NCBI RefSeq assembly: GCF_050948175.1
Contig: NW_027490182.1
Span: forward strand, 806,001-870,000
DNA: 64,000 bases
Direction: 5' to 3'
From: Xylocopa sonorina
Lineage: Eukaryota; Arthropoda; Insecta; Hymenoptera; Apidae
In this document: positions 38,033 through 50,729 of the stretch, one piece after another
Position numbering within the stretch: position 1 is the stretch's first letter
How the letters are laid out: each line of letters begins with the position of its first letter
Notes under the pieces: generated by a model
Told to the model about the DNA's origin: nothing
Database searches by the model: none
What the model saw: the letters and a program-made list of their open reading frames with translations, nothing else
Made by a program: the position numbers and the translations under genes

Positions 38033-38820
38033 TGTGACGGTTTTTCCCGTTACAATCCGCAAGAAAAAGGTATATAGAACCAATAATAACGGGGTATCCA
38101 GAAGTTTAGTCCGGGGTTATATCGGGGTATAGAATATCCGCGTGCTTCGGCAACGCGAAGTACAGAGCAATAAATTTCCTATTCAGCAAGTATTTCGAAG
38201 CTGCGAGGCTGGGACTTTTTGGGCGCCAGCTACTCAAGAAGTAGCAAAAACTAATAAACCACGCAACCCGGGGAAACCCGGTGCAAGATGCAAGAATTCC
38301 GAAATACTCTTTCGCTCGACTGCTTCTAGCCGAGTGCACAAATTAGGGTCACGGGATACTGAACTCACGGCATGTTTATTTATGGTCTCGACGTGGGTTT
38401 AACTAACACGGGCTACGGGAAACTACGCAACACGCCGCAAATTACCGGGTATCATAACTCGCTTCACGATATAAGATACAATATACAATATGCGACACAA
38501 GAAATGGGACGCTTTAGCGAATAAGCTCTCACGTTCTCTTCTTCAGGTTCCTTGAATTCGCTGGTGGTCCTCGGGTCTCCTGCATCCTCCACGGGGCTCC
38601 TTGGTGGAGTGGGCTGTAGGCTTCGGTATTGTTCGAGACCATCGATCAGTGGATTTCGGCGATTTCCTCTCCTCGCCCCCTTAGGTGTCCCTGAGGGGAT
38701 CCACCTGATCATTTAAATAGCGTAGGGCCTCGCGCGCCGCGCTCCCATCGCCCACCTGCAGGGCCGCTGGACTTTTGACTTCTCTTTAGGGGGTTAAGGA
38801 TGGTTGAGGACCTTCTCACA
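38033..38820 (-). mobile_element. Chimeric family G LTR (recombinant of two LTR copies)
   Basis: From TGTGACGG to CCTTCTCACA. The left part (38033 to about 38366) matches the solo LTR at 58066-58398, while the right part (38371-38820) matches the partial LTR at 63383-63826, with diagnostic differences on both sides. Left flank TGTAC is that of the solo LTR; right flank TCCCAGAGCATTATAAAGC is that of the partial LTR. This is the expected product of recombination between the two LTRs in direct orientation. A reverse-strand polyadenylation-like TTTATTTATGG lies at about 38372-38385. Confidence 0.75.
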
Positions 38821-39330
38821 TCCCAGAGCATTATAAAGCACAAAAGCGGATAAGCATAATGCTATGCATAGAGCTTTACAACCTTCTAACTTACTTTGAA
38901 CTGTTTATATGAAATGCGATATTGAGGTGCATGAAGCATGACAAATTAAATGCTTCGGCACCTGGACATCTAGAAACGCTATTCGCGGGCAAGAAAGTGT
39001 AGGGTTCACACTCAATTCATGTGCAGAAGCAGATAAACATAACGCGATGCTATGAATATTACATCTTATCATGAAATAAAGAAGTAAGGTGCGCAGCCGC
39101 GTTTTACGAAGCATTAGAACTCTATTGCTTCTAAACCTTCAGATATAGAAACGAAATTCCGTAGCAAGGAAGAGATGCATTTACATTCATTTGAAGTGTA
39201 GAGGAGATATACATAACGCGTTGCACTGAAATTACATCTTACCATGTGACTTAGAACTGATATGCGATATCGCGTTTTATAAAGAGTTAGAAATCTATTG
39301 CTTCGATGCGTAGACATCTAGAAACGCAAT
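38821..39330 (+). repeat. Decayed satellite at array edge, + orientation
   Basis: Degenerate monomers that become recognisable to the right. The stretch matches 63827-64000 directly and 15.9-16.3 kb as reverse complement, including the CACCTGGACATCTAGAAACGC and AGGAGATATACATAACGCG markers. Satellite sequence gets more regular from about 39.1 kb. Confidence 0.8.
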
Positions 39331-39549
39331 TTCCTAGCCAAGAAGAGTGGCATTTGCATTCTTTTGAAGTGTAGACGAGGAATACATAACACTTCGCTAG
39401 GAATATTATATCTTATCATGAGACATAGAAATGAGATGCGATATCGCGTTTTAAGAAGCATTAGAACTTTATTGCTTCGATACGTAGACATCTGGAATCG
39501 CATTTCCTTAGCAAGGAAGTGTGGCATTTACATTCTTCTGAAGCGTATT

Positions 39550-42500
39550 CGAGGTATACCTAACACTTCGCAATGAATATTATATCTTATCATGAAACAT
39601 ACAAATGAGATGCGATATCGCGCTTGAAGAAGCATTGGAACTACATTGCTTCGATACAACATTGCCTGGCAAGAATGTGTGGCATTCACATTCATTTGAA
39701 GTGTAGACGTGGTATACGTAATATTTCGCAATGAATATTATGTCTTATCGTGCAACGTAGAACTGAGGTGCGATATCGCGCTTTAAGAAGCATTAAAACG
39801 CTATTGCTTCTATACGCAGAAATCTGCAAACGCTATTCCCTAGCAAGGAAGTGTGGCATTTATATTCATTTGAAGTGTATACGAGGTATACATAACACTT
39901 CGCTGTGAATATTACAACTTATCATGCAACATAGAATTGAGATGCGGTATCGCGATTAAAGGAGCATTAGAACTGTATAGCTTCGATACGTAGCAATCTC
40001 GAAACGCTATTTCCTAGGAAGGAAATGTGGCATTTACATTCTTTTGATGTGTAAACGAGGTATGCATAACACTTCACAATGAATTTTATATCATATCGTG
40101 AAACATAGAAATGAGACGCGATATCGCGTATTAAGGCGCATTAGAACTCTAATGCTTCGATATGTAGGCATCTGGAAACGATATTTCCTAGCAAGGAAGT
40201 GTGGCATTTACATTGTTTTGAAGTGCAGACTAGGTATACATAACACTTCACAATGATTACTATATTTTATCATGAAACATAGAAATGCGATGCGATATCG
40301 CGTTTTAAGAAGCATTAGAACACTATTGCTACGACACGTAGACATCTGGAAACGCATTTCCTAGCAAGGAAGTGTCGCATTTACATTCATTTCAAGTGTA
40401 TGCGAGGAAAAAGTGACATTTCGCAATGAATATTGTATCCTATCATGAAACATAGAATTGATATGTGATATCGCGTTTTAAGAACCATTAGATCCGAATT
40501 GCTTCCATACGTAGACTTCTGGAAACGCTATTACATAGCAGGGAAGTGTGACATTTACTTTCATTTGAATTGTAGACGTGGTATACATAACACTTCGCAA
40601 TGAATATTATATCTTATCATGAAACATACAAATGAGATGCGATATCGCGCTTGAAGAAGCATTGGAACTACATTGCTTCGATTCAACATTGCCTGGCAAG
40701 AATGTGTGGCATTCACATTCATTTGAAGTGTAGACGTGGTATACGTAATATTTCGCAATGAATATTATGTCTTATCGTGCAACGTAGAACTGAGGTGCGA
40801 TATCGCGCTTTAAGAAGCATTAAAACGCTATTGCTTCTATACGCAGAAATCTGCAAACGCTATTCCCTAGCAAGGAAGTGTGGCATTTATATTCATTTGA
40901 AGTGTATACGAGGTATACATAACACTTCGCTGTGAATATTACAACTTATCACGCAACATAGAATTGAGATGCGGTATCGCGATTAAAGGAGCATTAGAAC
41001 TGTATAGCTTCGATACGTAGCAATCTCGAAACGCTATTTCCTAGGAAGGAAATGTGGCATTTACATTCTTTTGATGTCTAAACGAGGTATGCATAACACT
41101 TCACAATGAATTTTATATCATATCGTGAAACATAGAATTGAGACGCGATATAGTGTATTAAGGCGCATTAGAACTCTAATGCTTCGATATGTAGGCATCT
41201 GGAAACGATATTTCCTAGCAAGGAAGTGTGGCATTTACATTGTTTTGAAGTGCAGACTAGGTATACATAACACTTCACAATGATTACTATATTTTATCAT
41301 GAAACATAGAAATGCGATGCGATATCGCGTTTTAAGAAGCATTAGAACACTATTGCTACGACACGTAGACATCTGGAAACGCATTTCCTAGCAAGGAAGT
41401 GTCGCATTTACATTCATTTCAAGTGTATGCGAGGAAAAAGTGACATTTCGCAATGAATATTGTATCCTATCATGAAACATAGAATTGATATGTGATATCG
41501 CGTTTTAAGAACCATTAGATCCGAATTGCTTCCATACGTAGACTTCTGGAAACGCTATTACATAGCAGGGAAGTGTGACATTTACTTTCATTTGAATTGT
41601 AGACGTGGTATACATAACACTTCGCAATGAATATTATATCTTATCATGAAACATACAAATGAGATGCGATATCGCGCTTGAAGAAGCATTGGAACTACAT
41701 TGCTTCGATACAACATTGCCTGGCAAGAATGTGTGGCATTCACATTCATTTGAAGTGTAGACGTGGTATACGTAATATTTCGCAATGAATATTATGTCTT
41801 ATCGTGCAACGTAGAACTGAGGTGCGATATCGCGCTTTAGGAAGCATTAAAACGCTATTGCTTCTATACGCAGAAATCTGCAAACGCTATTCCCTAGCAA
41901 GGAAGTGTGGCATTTATATTCATTTGAAGTGTATACGAGGTATACATAACACTTCGCTGTGAATATTACAACTTATCATGCAACATAGAATTGAGATGCG
42001 GTATCGCGATTAAAGGAGCATTAGAACTGTATAGCTTCGATACGTAGCAATCTCGAAACGCTATTTCCTAGGAAGGAAATGTGGCATTTACATTCTTTTG
42101 ATGTGTAAACGAGGTATGCATAACACTTCACAATGAATTTTATATCATATCGTGAAACATAGAAATGACACGCGATATAGCGTATTAAGGCGCATTAGAA
42201 CTCTAATGCTTCGATATGTAGGCATCTGGAAACGATATTTCCTAGCAAGGAAGTGTGGCATTTACATTGTTTTGAAGTGCAGACTAGGTATACATAACAC
42301 TTCACAATGATTACTATATTTTATCATGAAACATAGAAATGCGATGCGATATCGCGTTTTAAGAAGCATTAGAACACTATTGCTACGACACGTAGACATC
42401 TGGAAACGCATTTCCTAGCAAGGAAGTGTCGCATTTACATTCATTTCAAGTGTATGCGAGGAAAAAGTGACATTTCGCAATGAATATTGTATCCTATCAT

Positions 42501-43390
42501 GAAACATAGAATTGATATGTGATATCGCGTTTTAAGAACCATTAGATCCGAATTGCTTCCATACGTAGACTTCTGGAAACGCTATTACATAGCAGGGAAG
42601 TGTGACATTTACTTTCATTTGAATTGTAGACGTGGTATACATAACACTTCGCAATGAATATTATATCTTATCATGAAACATACAAATGAGATGCGATATC
42701 GCGCTTGAAGAAGCATTGGAACTACATTGCTTCGATACAACATTGCCTGGCAAGAATGTGTGGCATTCACATTCATTTGAAGTGTAGACGTGGTATACGT
42801 AATATTTCGCAATGAATATTATGTCTTATCGTGCAACGTAGAACTGAGGTGCGATATCGCGCTTTAAGAAGCATTAAAACGCTATTGCTTCTATACGCAG
42901 AAATCTGCAAACGCTATTCCCTAGCAAGGAAGTGTGGCATTTATATTCATTTGAAGTGTATACGAGGTATACATAACACTTCGCTGTGAATATTACAACT
43001 TATCATGCAACATAGAATTGAGATGCGGTATCGCGATTAAAGGAGCATTAGAACTGTATAGCTTCGATACGTAGCAATCTCGAAACGCTATTTCCTAGGA
43101 AGGAAATGTGGCATTTACATTCTTTTGATGTGTAAACGAGGTATGCATAACACTTCACAATGAATTTTATATCATATCGTGAAACATAGAAATGAGACGC
43201 GATATAGCGTATTAAGGCGCATTAGAACTCTAATGCTTCGATATGTAGGCATCTGGAAACGATATTTCCTAGCAAGGAAGTGTGGCATTTACATTGTTTT
43301 GAAGTGCAGACTAGGTATACATAACACTTCACAATGATTACTATATTTTATCATGAAACATAGAAATGCGATGCGATATCGCGTTTTTAG
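39550..43390 (+). repeat. 6-monomer (1027 bp) higher-order repeat, about 3.7 copies
   Basis: Markers recur every 1027 bp; for example AACATTGCCTGGCAAGAATG is found at about 39658, 40685, 41712 and 42739, and CATTTCAAGTGTATGCGAGG once per unit. Units are nearly identical (a few substitutions each) while the six monomers inside are diverged, with one short monomer lacking the CGTAGACATC segment. This explains why the unit is 1027 bp and not 1044. Confidence 0.9.
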
Positions 43391-44399
43391 AAGCATTAGA
43401 ACACTATTGCTTCGATACGTAGACATCTGGTAACGCTATGTCCTAGTGAGGAAGTGTGGCAGTTACATTCTTTTGAAGTGTGGACGAGGTATAGATAACA
43501 CTTCGCAGTGACTATTATATCTTTTCATGAAACGTAGAAATGCGATGCGATATCGCGTTTTAAGAAGCATTAGGACCCCATCGCTTCGATTCGTATTCAT
43601 CTGGAAACGCTATATCCTAGCAAGGAAGTGCGGCTAATTACATTCTTTTGATGTGCAGACGCGGTAAACATAACACTTCGCAATGAAAATTATACCTTAT
43701 CATGAAACATAGGAGTGAGATGCGATATCGCGTTTTAAGCAGTATTAGAACTCTATTGCTACGATACGTTGACATCTGCAAACGCTATTTCCTAGCAAGC
43801 AATAGTCGCATTTACATTCTTTTGAAGTGAATACGAGGTATACATGACACTTCGCAATGAATATTATATCTTATCATGAAGCATAGAAATGTGATGCGAT
43901 ATCGCGTATTGAGAAGCACTACAACTCCATTGCTACGATACGTAGGCATCTGCAAACGCTATTTCCTAGCAAGGAGTAGTCGCATTTACATTCTTTTGAA
44001 GTGAATACGAAGTATACATGACACTTCGCAATGAATATCATATCTTATCGTGAAACATAGAAGTGAGGTGCGATATCGCGTTTTAAGAAGCATTAGAACT
44101 CTATGGCCTCGATGCGGAGACATCTGCAAACGCTATTTCCTAGCATGAAAGTGTCGCATTTAAATTCTTTTGAAGTGAATACGAGGTATACATGACACTT
44201 CGCAATGTATATAATATCTTATCATGAAACATAGAAGGGTGATGCGATATCGCGTTTCAAGAAGCATTAGAACTCTATGGCCTCGATGCGGAGATATCTG
44301 CAAACGCTATTTCCTAGCATGGAAGTGTCGCACTTACATTCCTTTGAAGTTAATACGAGGTATACATGGCATTTCGCAATGAATATTATATCTTGTCAC

Positions 44400-47300
44400 G
44401 AAACATATGAATGAGATGCGATATCGCGATTGAAGTAGCATTAGAACGCTATTGCTACGATACGTAGACATCTGCAAACGCTATTTCCTAGCAAGCAATT
44501 GTCGCATTTACATTCCTTTGAAGTGAATACGAGGTATACATGACATTTCGCAATGAATATTATATCTTATCACGAAACATAGAAATGAAGTGCGACATCT
44601 CGTTCGAAGAAGCATTAGGATCCTTTTGCTACGATAAGTAGACATCTGCAAACGATATTCCCAAGGATGGAAAGGTCGCATTTACATTCTTTTGAAGTGA
44701 ATACGAGGTATACATGACACTTCGCAATGAATATTACATCTTATCACGAAACATAAATGAGATGCGATATCGCGATTGAAGTAGCATTAGAACGCTATTG
44801 CTACGATACGTAGACATCTGCAAACGCTTTTTCCTAGCAAGCAATAGTCGCATTTACATTCTTTTGAAGTGAATACGAGGTATACATGACATTTCGCAAT
44901 GAATATTATATCTTATCACGAAACATAGAAATGAAGTGCGACATCTCGTTGTAAGAAGCATTAGGATCCTTTTGCTACGATAAGTAGACATCTGCAAACG
45001 ATATTCCCAAGGATGGAAAGGTCGCATTTACATTCTTTTGAAGTGAATACGAGGTATACATGTCACTTCGCAATGAATATTATATCTTATCACGAAACAT
45101 AAATGAGATGCGATATCGCGATTGAAGTAGCATTAGAACGCTATTGCTACGATACGTAGACATCTGCAAACGCTTTTTCCTAGCAAGCAATAGTCGCATT
45201 TACATTCTTTTGAAGTGAATACGAGGTATACATGAAATGTAGAAATGCGATGCGATATCGCGTTTTAAGAAGCATTAGGACTCCATCGCTTCGATTCGTA
45301 TTCATCTGGAAACGCTATATCCTAGCAAGGAAGTGCGGCTAATTACATTCTTTTGATGTGCAGACGCGGTAAACATAACACTACGCAATGAATATTATAC
45401 CTTATCATGAAACATAGGAGTGAGATGCGATATCGCGTTTTAAGCAGTATTAGAACTCTATTGCTACGATACGTAGATATCTGGAGACGCTATTTTCTAG
45501 CAAGGAAGTGTCGAATTTACATTCTTTTGAAGTGAATGAGAGCTATACATGACATTTCGCAATGAATATTATATCTTATCATCAAACATAGAAATGAGAT
45601 GCGATATTGCGTTTTAAGAAGCGTTAGAACTCTATTGCTACGATACGTAGACATCTGCAAACGCTACATCCAAGCAAGAAAGTGTCGCATTTACATTCAT
45701 TAGAAGTGAATACGAGGTACACATGACACTTCGGAATGGATATTATATCTTATCATGAAATATAGAAATGAGATGCGATAGCGCGTTTTAAGAAGCATTA
45801 GAGCACTATTGCTACGTTACGTACACATCTGCAAACGCTAGTTCCTAGCAAGACAGAGTCACATTTACATTCATTTGAAGTGAATAGGAGGTATACATGA
45901 CACTTCGGAATGGATATTATATCTTATCATCAAACATAGAAATGAGATGCGATATCGCGTTTTAAGAAGCATTAGAGCACTATTGCCTCGATACGTAGAT
46001 ATCTGCAAACGCTATTTCGTAGCAAGGAAGTGTCGCACTTACATTCTATTGAAGTGAAGAAGAGGTATACATGACACTTCGGAATGGATATTATATCTTA
46101 TCATGAAATATAGAAATGAGATGCGATATCGCGATATAAGTAGCATTAGAAATATATTGCTACGATACGTAGACATCTGCAAACGCTATTTCCTAGCAAG
46201 CAATAGTCGCATTTACATTCTTTTGAAGTGAATACGAGGTATACATGACACTTCAGAATGAATATTATATCTTATCATGAAACATAGAAGGGTGATGCGA
46301 TATCGCGTTTCAAGAAGCATTAGAACTCTATGGCCTCGATGCGGAGACATCAGCAAACGCTATTTCCTAGCATGGAAGTGTCGCATTTACATTCTTTTGA
46401 AGTGAATACGAGGTATACATGACACTTCGCAATGAATATAATATCTTATCATGAAACATAGAAGTGAGGTGCGATATCGCGTTTTAAGAAGCATTAAAAC
46501 TCTATGACCTCGATGCGGAGACATCTGCAAACGCTACTTCCTAGCATGGAAGTGTCGCAGTTACATTCTTTTGAAGTGAATACGAGGTATACATGACACT
46601 TCGCAATGAATATTATATCTTATATCATGAAATATAGAAATGAGATGCGATATCGCGATATAAGTAGCATTAGAAATATATTGCTACGATACGTAGACAT
46701 CTGCAAACGCTATTTCCTAGCAAGCAATAGTCGCATTTACATTCTTTTGAAGTGAATACGAGGTATACATGACACTTCAGAATGAATATTATATCTTATC
46801 ATGAAACATATATGGGTGATGCGATATCGCGTTTTAAGAAGCATTAGAACTCTATGGCCTCGATGCGGAGACATCTGCAAACGCTATTTCCTAGCATGGA
46901 AGTGTCACACTTACATTCCCTTGAAGTTAATACGAGGTATACATGGCATTTCGCAATGAATATTACATCTTATCGCGAAACATAAATGAGATGGGATATC
47001 GCGATTGAAGTAGCATTAGAACGCTATTGCTACGATACGTAGACATCTGCAAACGCTTTTTCCTAGCAAGCAATAGTCGCATTTACATTCTTTTGAAGTG
47101 AATACGAGGTATACATGACATTTCGCAATGAATATTATATCTTATCACGAAACATAGAAATGAAGTGCGACATCTCGTTTTAAGAAGCATTAGGATTCTT
47201 TTGCTACGATAAGTAGACATCTGCAAACGATATTCCCAAGGATGGAAGCGTCGCATTTACATTCTTTTGAAGTGAATACGAGGTACACATGGCACTTCGC

Positions 47301-49120
47301 AATGAATATTATATCTTATCACGAAACATATAAATGAGATGCGATATCGCGATTTAAGTAGCATTAGAACTCTGTTGCTACTATACGTTGACATCTGCAA
47401 ACACTATTTCCTAGCAAGCAATAGTCGCATTTACATTCTTTTGAAGTGAATACGAGGTATACATGACATTTCGCAATGAATATTATATCTTATCACGAAA
47501 CATAGAAATGAAGTGCGACATCTCGTTTTAAGAACCATTAGGACTCTTTTGCTACGATAAGTAGACATCTGCAAACGATATTCCCAAGGATGGAAGCGTC
47601 GCATTTACATTCTTTTGAAGTGAATACGAGGTACACATGACACTTCGCAATGAATATTATATCTTATCACGAAACATATAAATGAGATGCGATATCGCGA
47701 TTTAAGTAGCATTAGAACTCTGTTGCTACTATACGTTGACATCTGCAAACACTATTTCCTAGCAAGCAATAGTCGCATTTACATTCTTCTGAATTGAATA
47801 CGAGGTATACATGACACTTCAGAATGAATATTATATCTTATCATGAAACATAGATGGGTGATGCGATATCGCGTTTTAAGAAGCATTAGAACTCTATGGC
47901 CTCGATGCGGAGACATCTGCAAACGCTATTTCCTAGCATGGAAGTGTCGCACTTACATTCTTTTGAAGTGAATACGAGGTATACATGACACTTCGCAATG
48001 AATATAATATCTTATCATGAAACATAGAAGTGAGGTGCGATATCGCGATTTGAGAAGCATTAGAACTCTTTTGCTGCGATACGTGGACATCTGCAAACGC
48101 TATTTCGTAGCAAGGAAGTGTCGCATTTACATTCTTTTGAAGTGAACACGAGGTATACATGACTCTTCGCAATGAATATTATATCTTTTCACGAAACACA
48201 GAAATGAAATGCGACATCTCGTTTTAATTAGCATTGCTACGATACGTAGATATCTGCAAACCCTATTTCCTAGCATGGAGGTGTCGCAGTTACATTCTTT
48301 TGAAGTGAATACGAGGTATACATGACACTTCGCAATGAATATTATATCTTATATCATGAAATATAGAAATGAGATGCGATATCGCGATATAAGTAGCATT
48401 AGAAATATATTGCTACGATACGTAGACATCTGCAAACGCTATTTCCTAGCAAGCAATAGTCGCATTTACATTCTTTTGAAGTGAATACGAGGTATACATG
48501 ACATTTCGCAATGAATATTATATCTTATCACGAAACATAGAAATGAAGTGCGACATCTCGTTTTAAGAAGCATTAGGATTCTTTTGCTACTATAAGTAGA
48601 CATCTGCAAACGATATTCCCAAGGATGGAAGCGTCGCATTTACATTCTTTTGAAGTGAATACGAGGTACACATGGCACTTCGCAATGAATACTATATCTT
48701 ATCACGAAACATATAAATGAGATGCGATATCGCGATTTAAGTAGCATTAGAACTCTGTTGCTACTATACGTTGACATCTGCAAACACTATTTCCTAGCAA
48801 GCAATAGTCGCATTTACATTCCTCTGAATTGAATACGAGGTATACATGACACTTCAGAATGAATATTATATCTTATCATGAAACATAGATGGGTGATGCG
48901 ATATCGCGTTTTAAGAAGCATTAGAACTCTATGGCCTCGATGCGGAGACATCTGCAAACGCTATTTCCTAGCATGGAAGTGTCGCATTTACATTCTTTTG
49001 AAGTGAATACGAGGTATACATGACACTTCGCAATGAATATAATATCTTATCATGAAACATAGAAGTGAGGTGCGATATCGCGATTTAAGTAGCATTAGAA
49101 CTCTATTGCTACGATACGTA
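44400..49120 (+). repeat. Complex higher-order repeats (about 345 bp and about 1040 bp)
   Basis: Monomers with GCGACATCTCGTT and CCCAAGGATGGAA (about 44590, 44937, 47165, 47517 and 48549) alternate with CGATTGAAGTAGC or CGATTTAAGTAGC monomers, giving dimer spacing of about 345-350 bp. Monomers with GGGTGATGCGATATCGCG lie at about 46813, 47856 and 48893, giving about 1040 bp (6 monomers). Copies are close but reshuffled, so I describe this as overlapping rounds of unequal exchange and not one clean unit. Confidence 0.7.
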
Positions 49121-50729
49121 GACATCTGCAAACGCTATTCCCAAGGATGGAAGCGTCGCATTTACATTCGTTTGGAGTGAATACGAGGTATACATGACAC
49201 TTCGCAATGAATATTATATCTTATCACGAAATATAGAAATGAGATGCCATATCGCGATTTAAGTAGCATTAGAAATCTATAGCTATGATACGTAGACATC
49301 TGAATACGCTATTTCCTAGCATGGAAGTGTCGCATTTACATTCTTTTGAAGTGAATACGAGTTATACATGACACTTCACAATGAATATTATATCTTATCA
49401 CGAAACATAGAAATGAAATGCGACATCGCGTTTTAAGAAGCATTAGAATTCTATTGCTACGATACGCAGACATCTGCAAATGTTATTTCCTAGCAAGGAA
49501 GTGTCGCATTTACGTTCTTTTGAAGTGAATACGAGATATACATGACACTTCGCAATGAATACTATATCTTATCATGAAACATAGGAATGAGGTGCTATAT
49601 CGCGTTTTGAGAAGCATTAGAACTCTATTGCTACGATACGTAGACATCCGCAAACGCTATTTCCTAGCAAGCAGTAGTCGCATTTTCATTCTTTTGAAGT
49701 GAATTCGAGGTGTACATGACAAGTCGCAATGAATATAATATCTCATCACGAAACATAGAAATGATATGCGATATCACGTTTTAAGAAGCATTAGAACTCT
49801 ATGACTTCGATGCGGAGACATCTGCAAACGCTATTTCCTAGCAAAGAAGTGACGCCTTTAAAAAGATTTTAAGTGTAGACAAGGAATACATAATACTTCG
49901 CAATGAATATTATATCTTATCATGAAACAATGAATTGAGGTGCGATACCGCGCTTTGAGAAGCATTAGAACACTATTGCTACGTTACGTACACATCTGCA
50001 ATCGCTATTTCCTAGCAAGGATGTGTCGCATTTACATTCCTCAGAAGTGAATAGGAGGTATACATAACACTGCACAACAAATATTATATCTTACATGATA
50101 CATAGAAATTAGATGCGATATCGCGTTTTCAGAAGCATTAGAACTCTATTGCTTCGATACGTAGACATCTGCAAACACTATTTCCTTGCAAGGAAGTGTT
50201 GCATTTACGTTCTTTTGAAGTGAGTACGAGGTATACATGACACTTCGCAATGAATATTATATGTTATCATGAAACATTGAAATGAGATGCGATATCGCGT
50301 TTTAAGAAGAGTCAGAACTCTATTGCTTCGATACGTAAACATCTGCAAATGCTATTTCCTATAGAAAGGGAGTGTCGCATTTACATTAATATGAAGTGTA
50401 TGCGAGATATATGTGACACTTCGCAATGGATACTATATCCTTTCATGAAACATAGAAATGAGACGCGATATCGCGTTATAAGAAGCATTACAACTCCATT
50501 GCTACGATACGTAGATATCTGGAGACGCTATTTCCTAGCAAGGAAGTGTCGCTTTTACATTCTTTAGATGTGTAGACGAGGAATACATAACACCTCGCAA
50601 TAAATATTATATCTTATCATGAGACATAGAGATGAGGTGCGATATCGCGTTTAAGAAGAATTAGAACTCTATAGCTTCGATACAGATATATCTGGGAACG
50701 TAATTTCCTAGAAAGGAAGTGTCGCATTT

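Larger units (their letters stand above)
36501..38366 (+). repeat. Direct segmental duplication, left copy (partner 56539-58398)
   Basis: Collinear with 56539-58398 at a constant offset of about 20,033 bp. I counted roughly a dozen substitutions in the first 1.5 kb, so identity is about 99%. The copy covers decayed satellite, AT-rich DNA and the first third of the family G LTR. The match ends at about 38366, where the sequence switches to that of the other LTR (63377 onward). Confidence 0.88.
39331..50729 (+). repeat. 174-bp satellite array, + orientation (array 4)
   Basis: About 65 monomers. The left 4 kb is edge type (GTGTGGCATT, GTGTAGACG, CATAACACT) and forms the 1027-bp higher-order repeat. 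From about 43.7 kb the core type (GTGAATACGAGG, CATGACACT) takes over, with dimer-like and 6-monomer repeats at 44.4-49.1 kb. From about 49.9 kb edge-type variants reappear before the family S element. A deletion-like junction is seen near 45236, where a monomer is cut after GGTATACATGAAA and continues as a copy of 43.5 kb. Confidence 0.95.
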
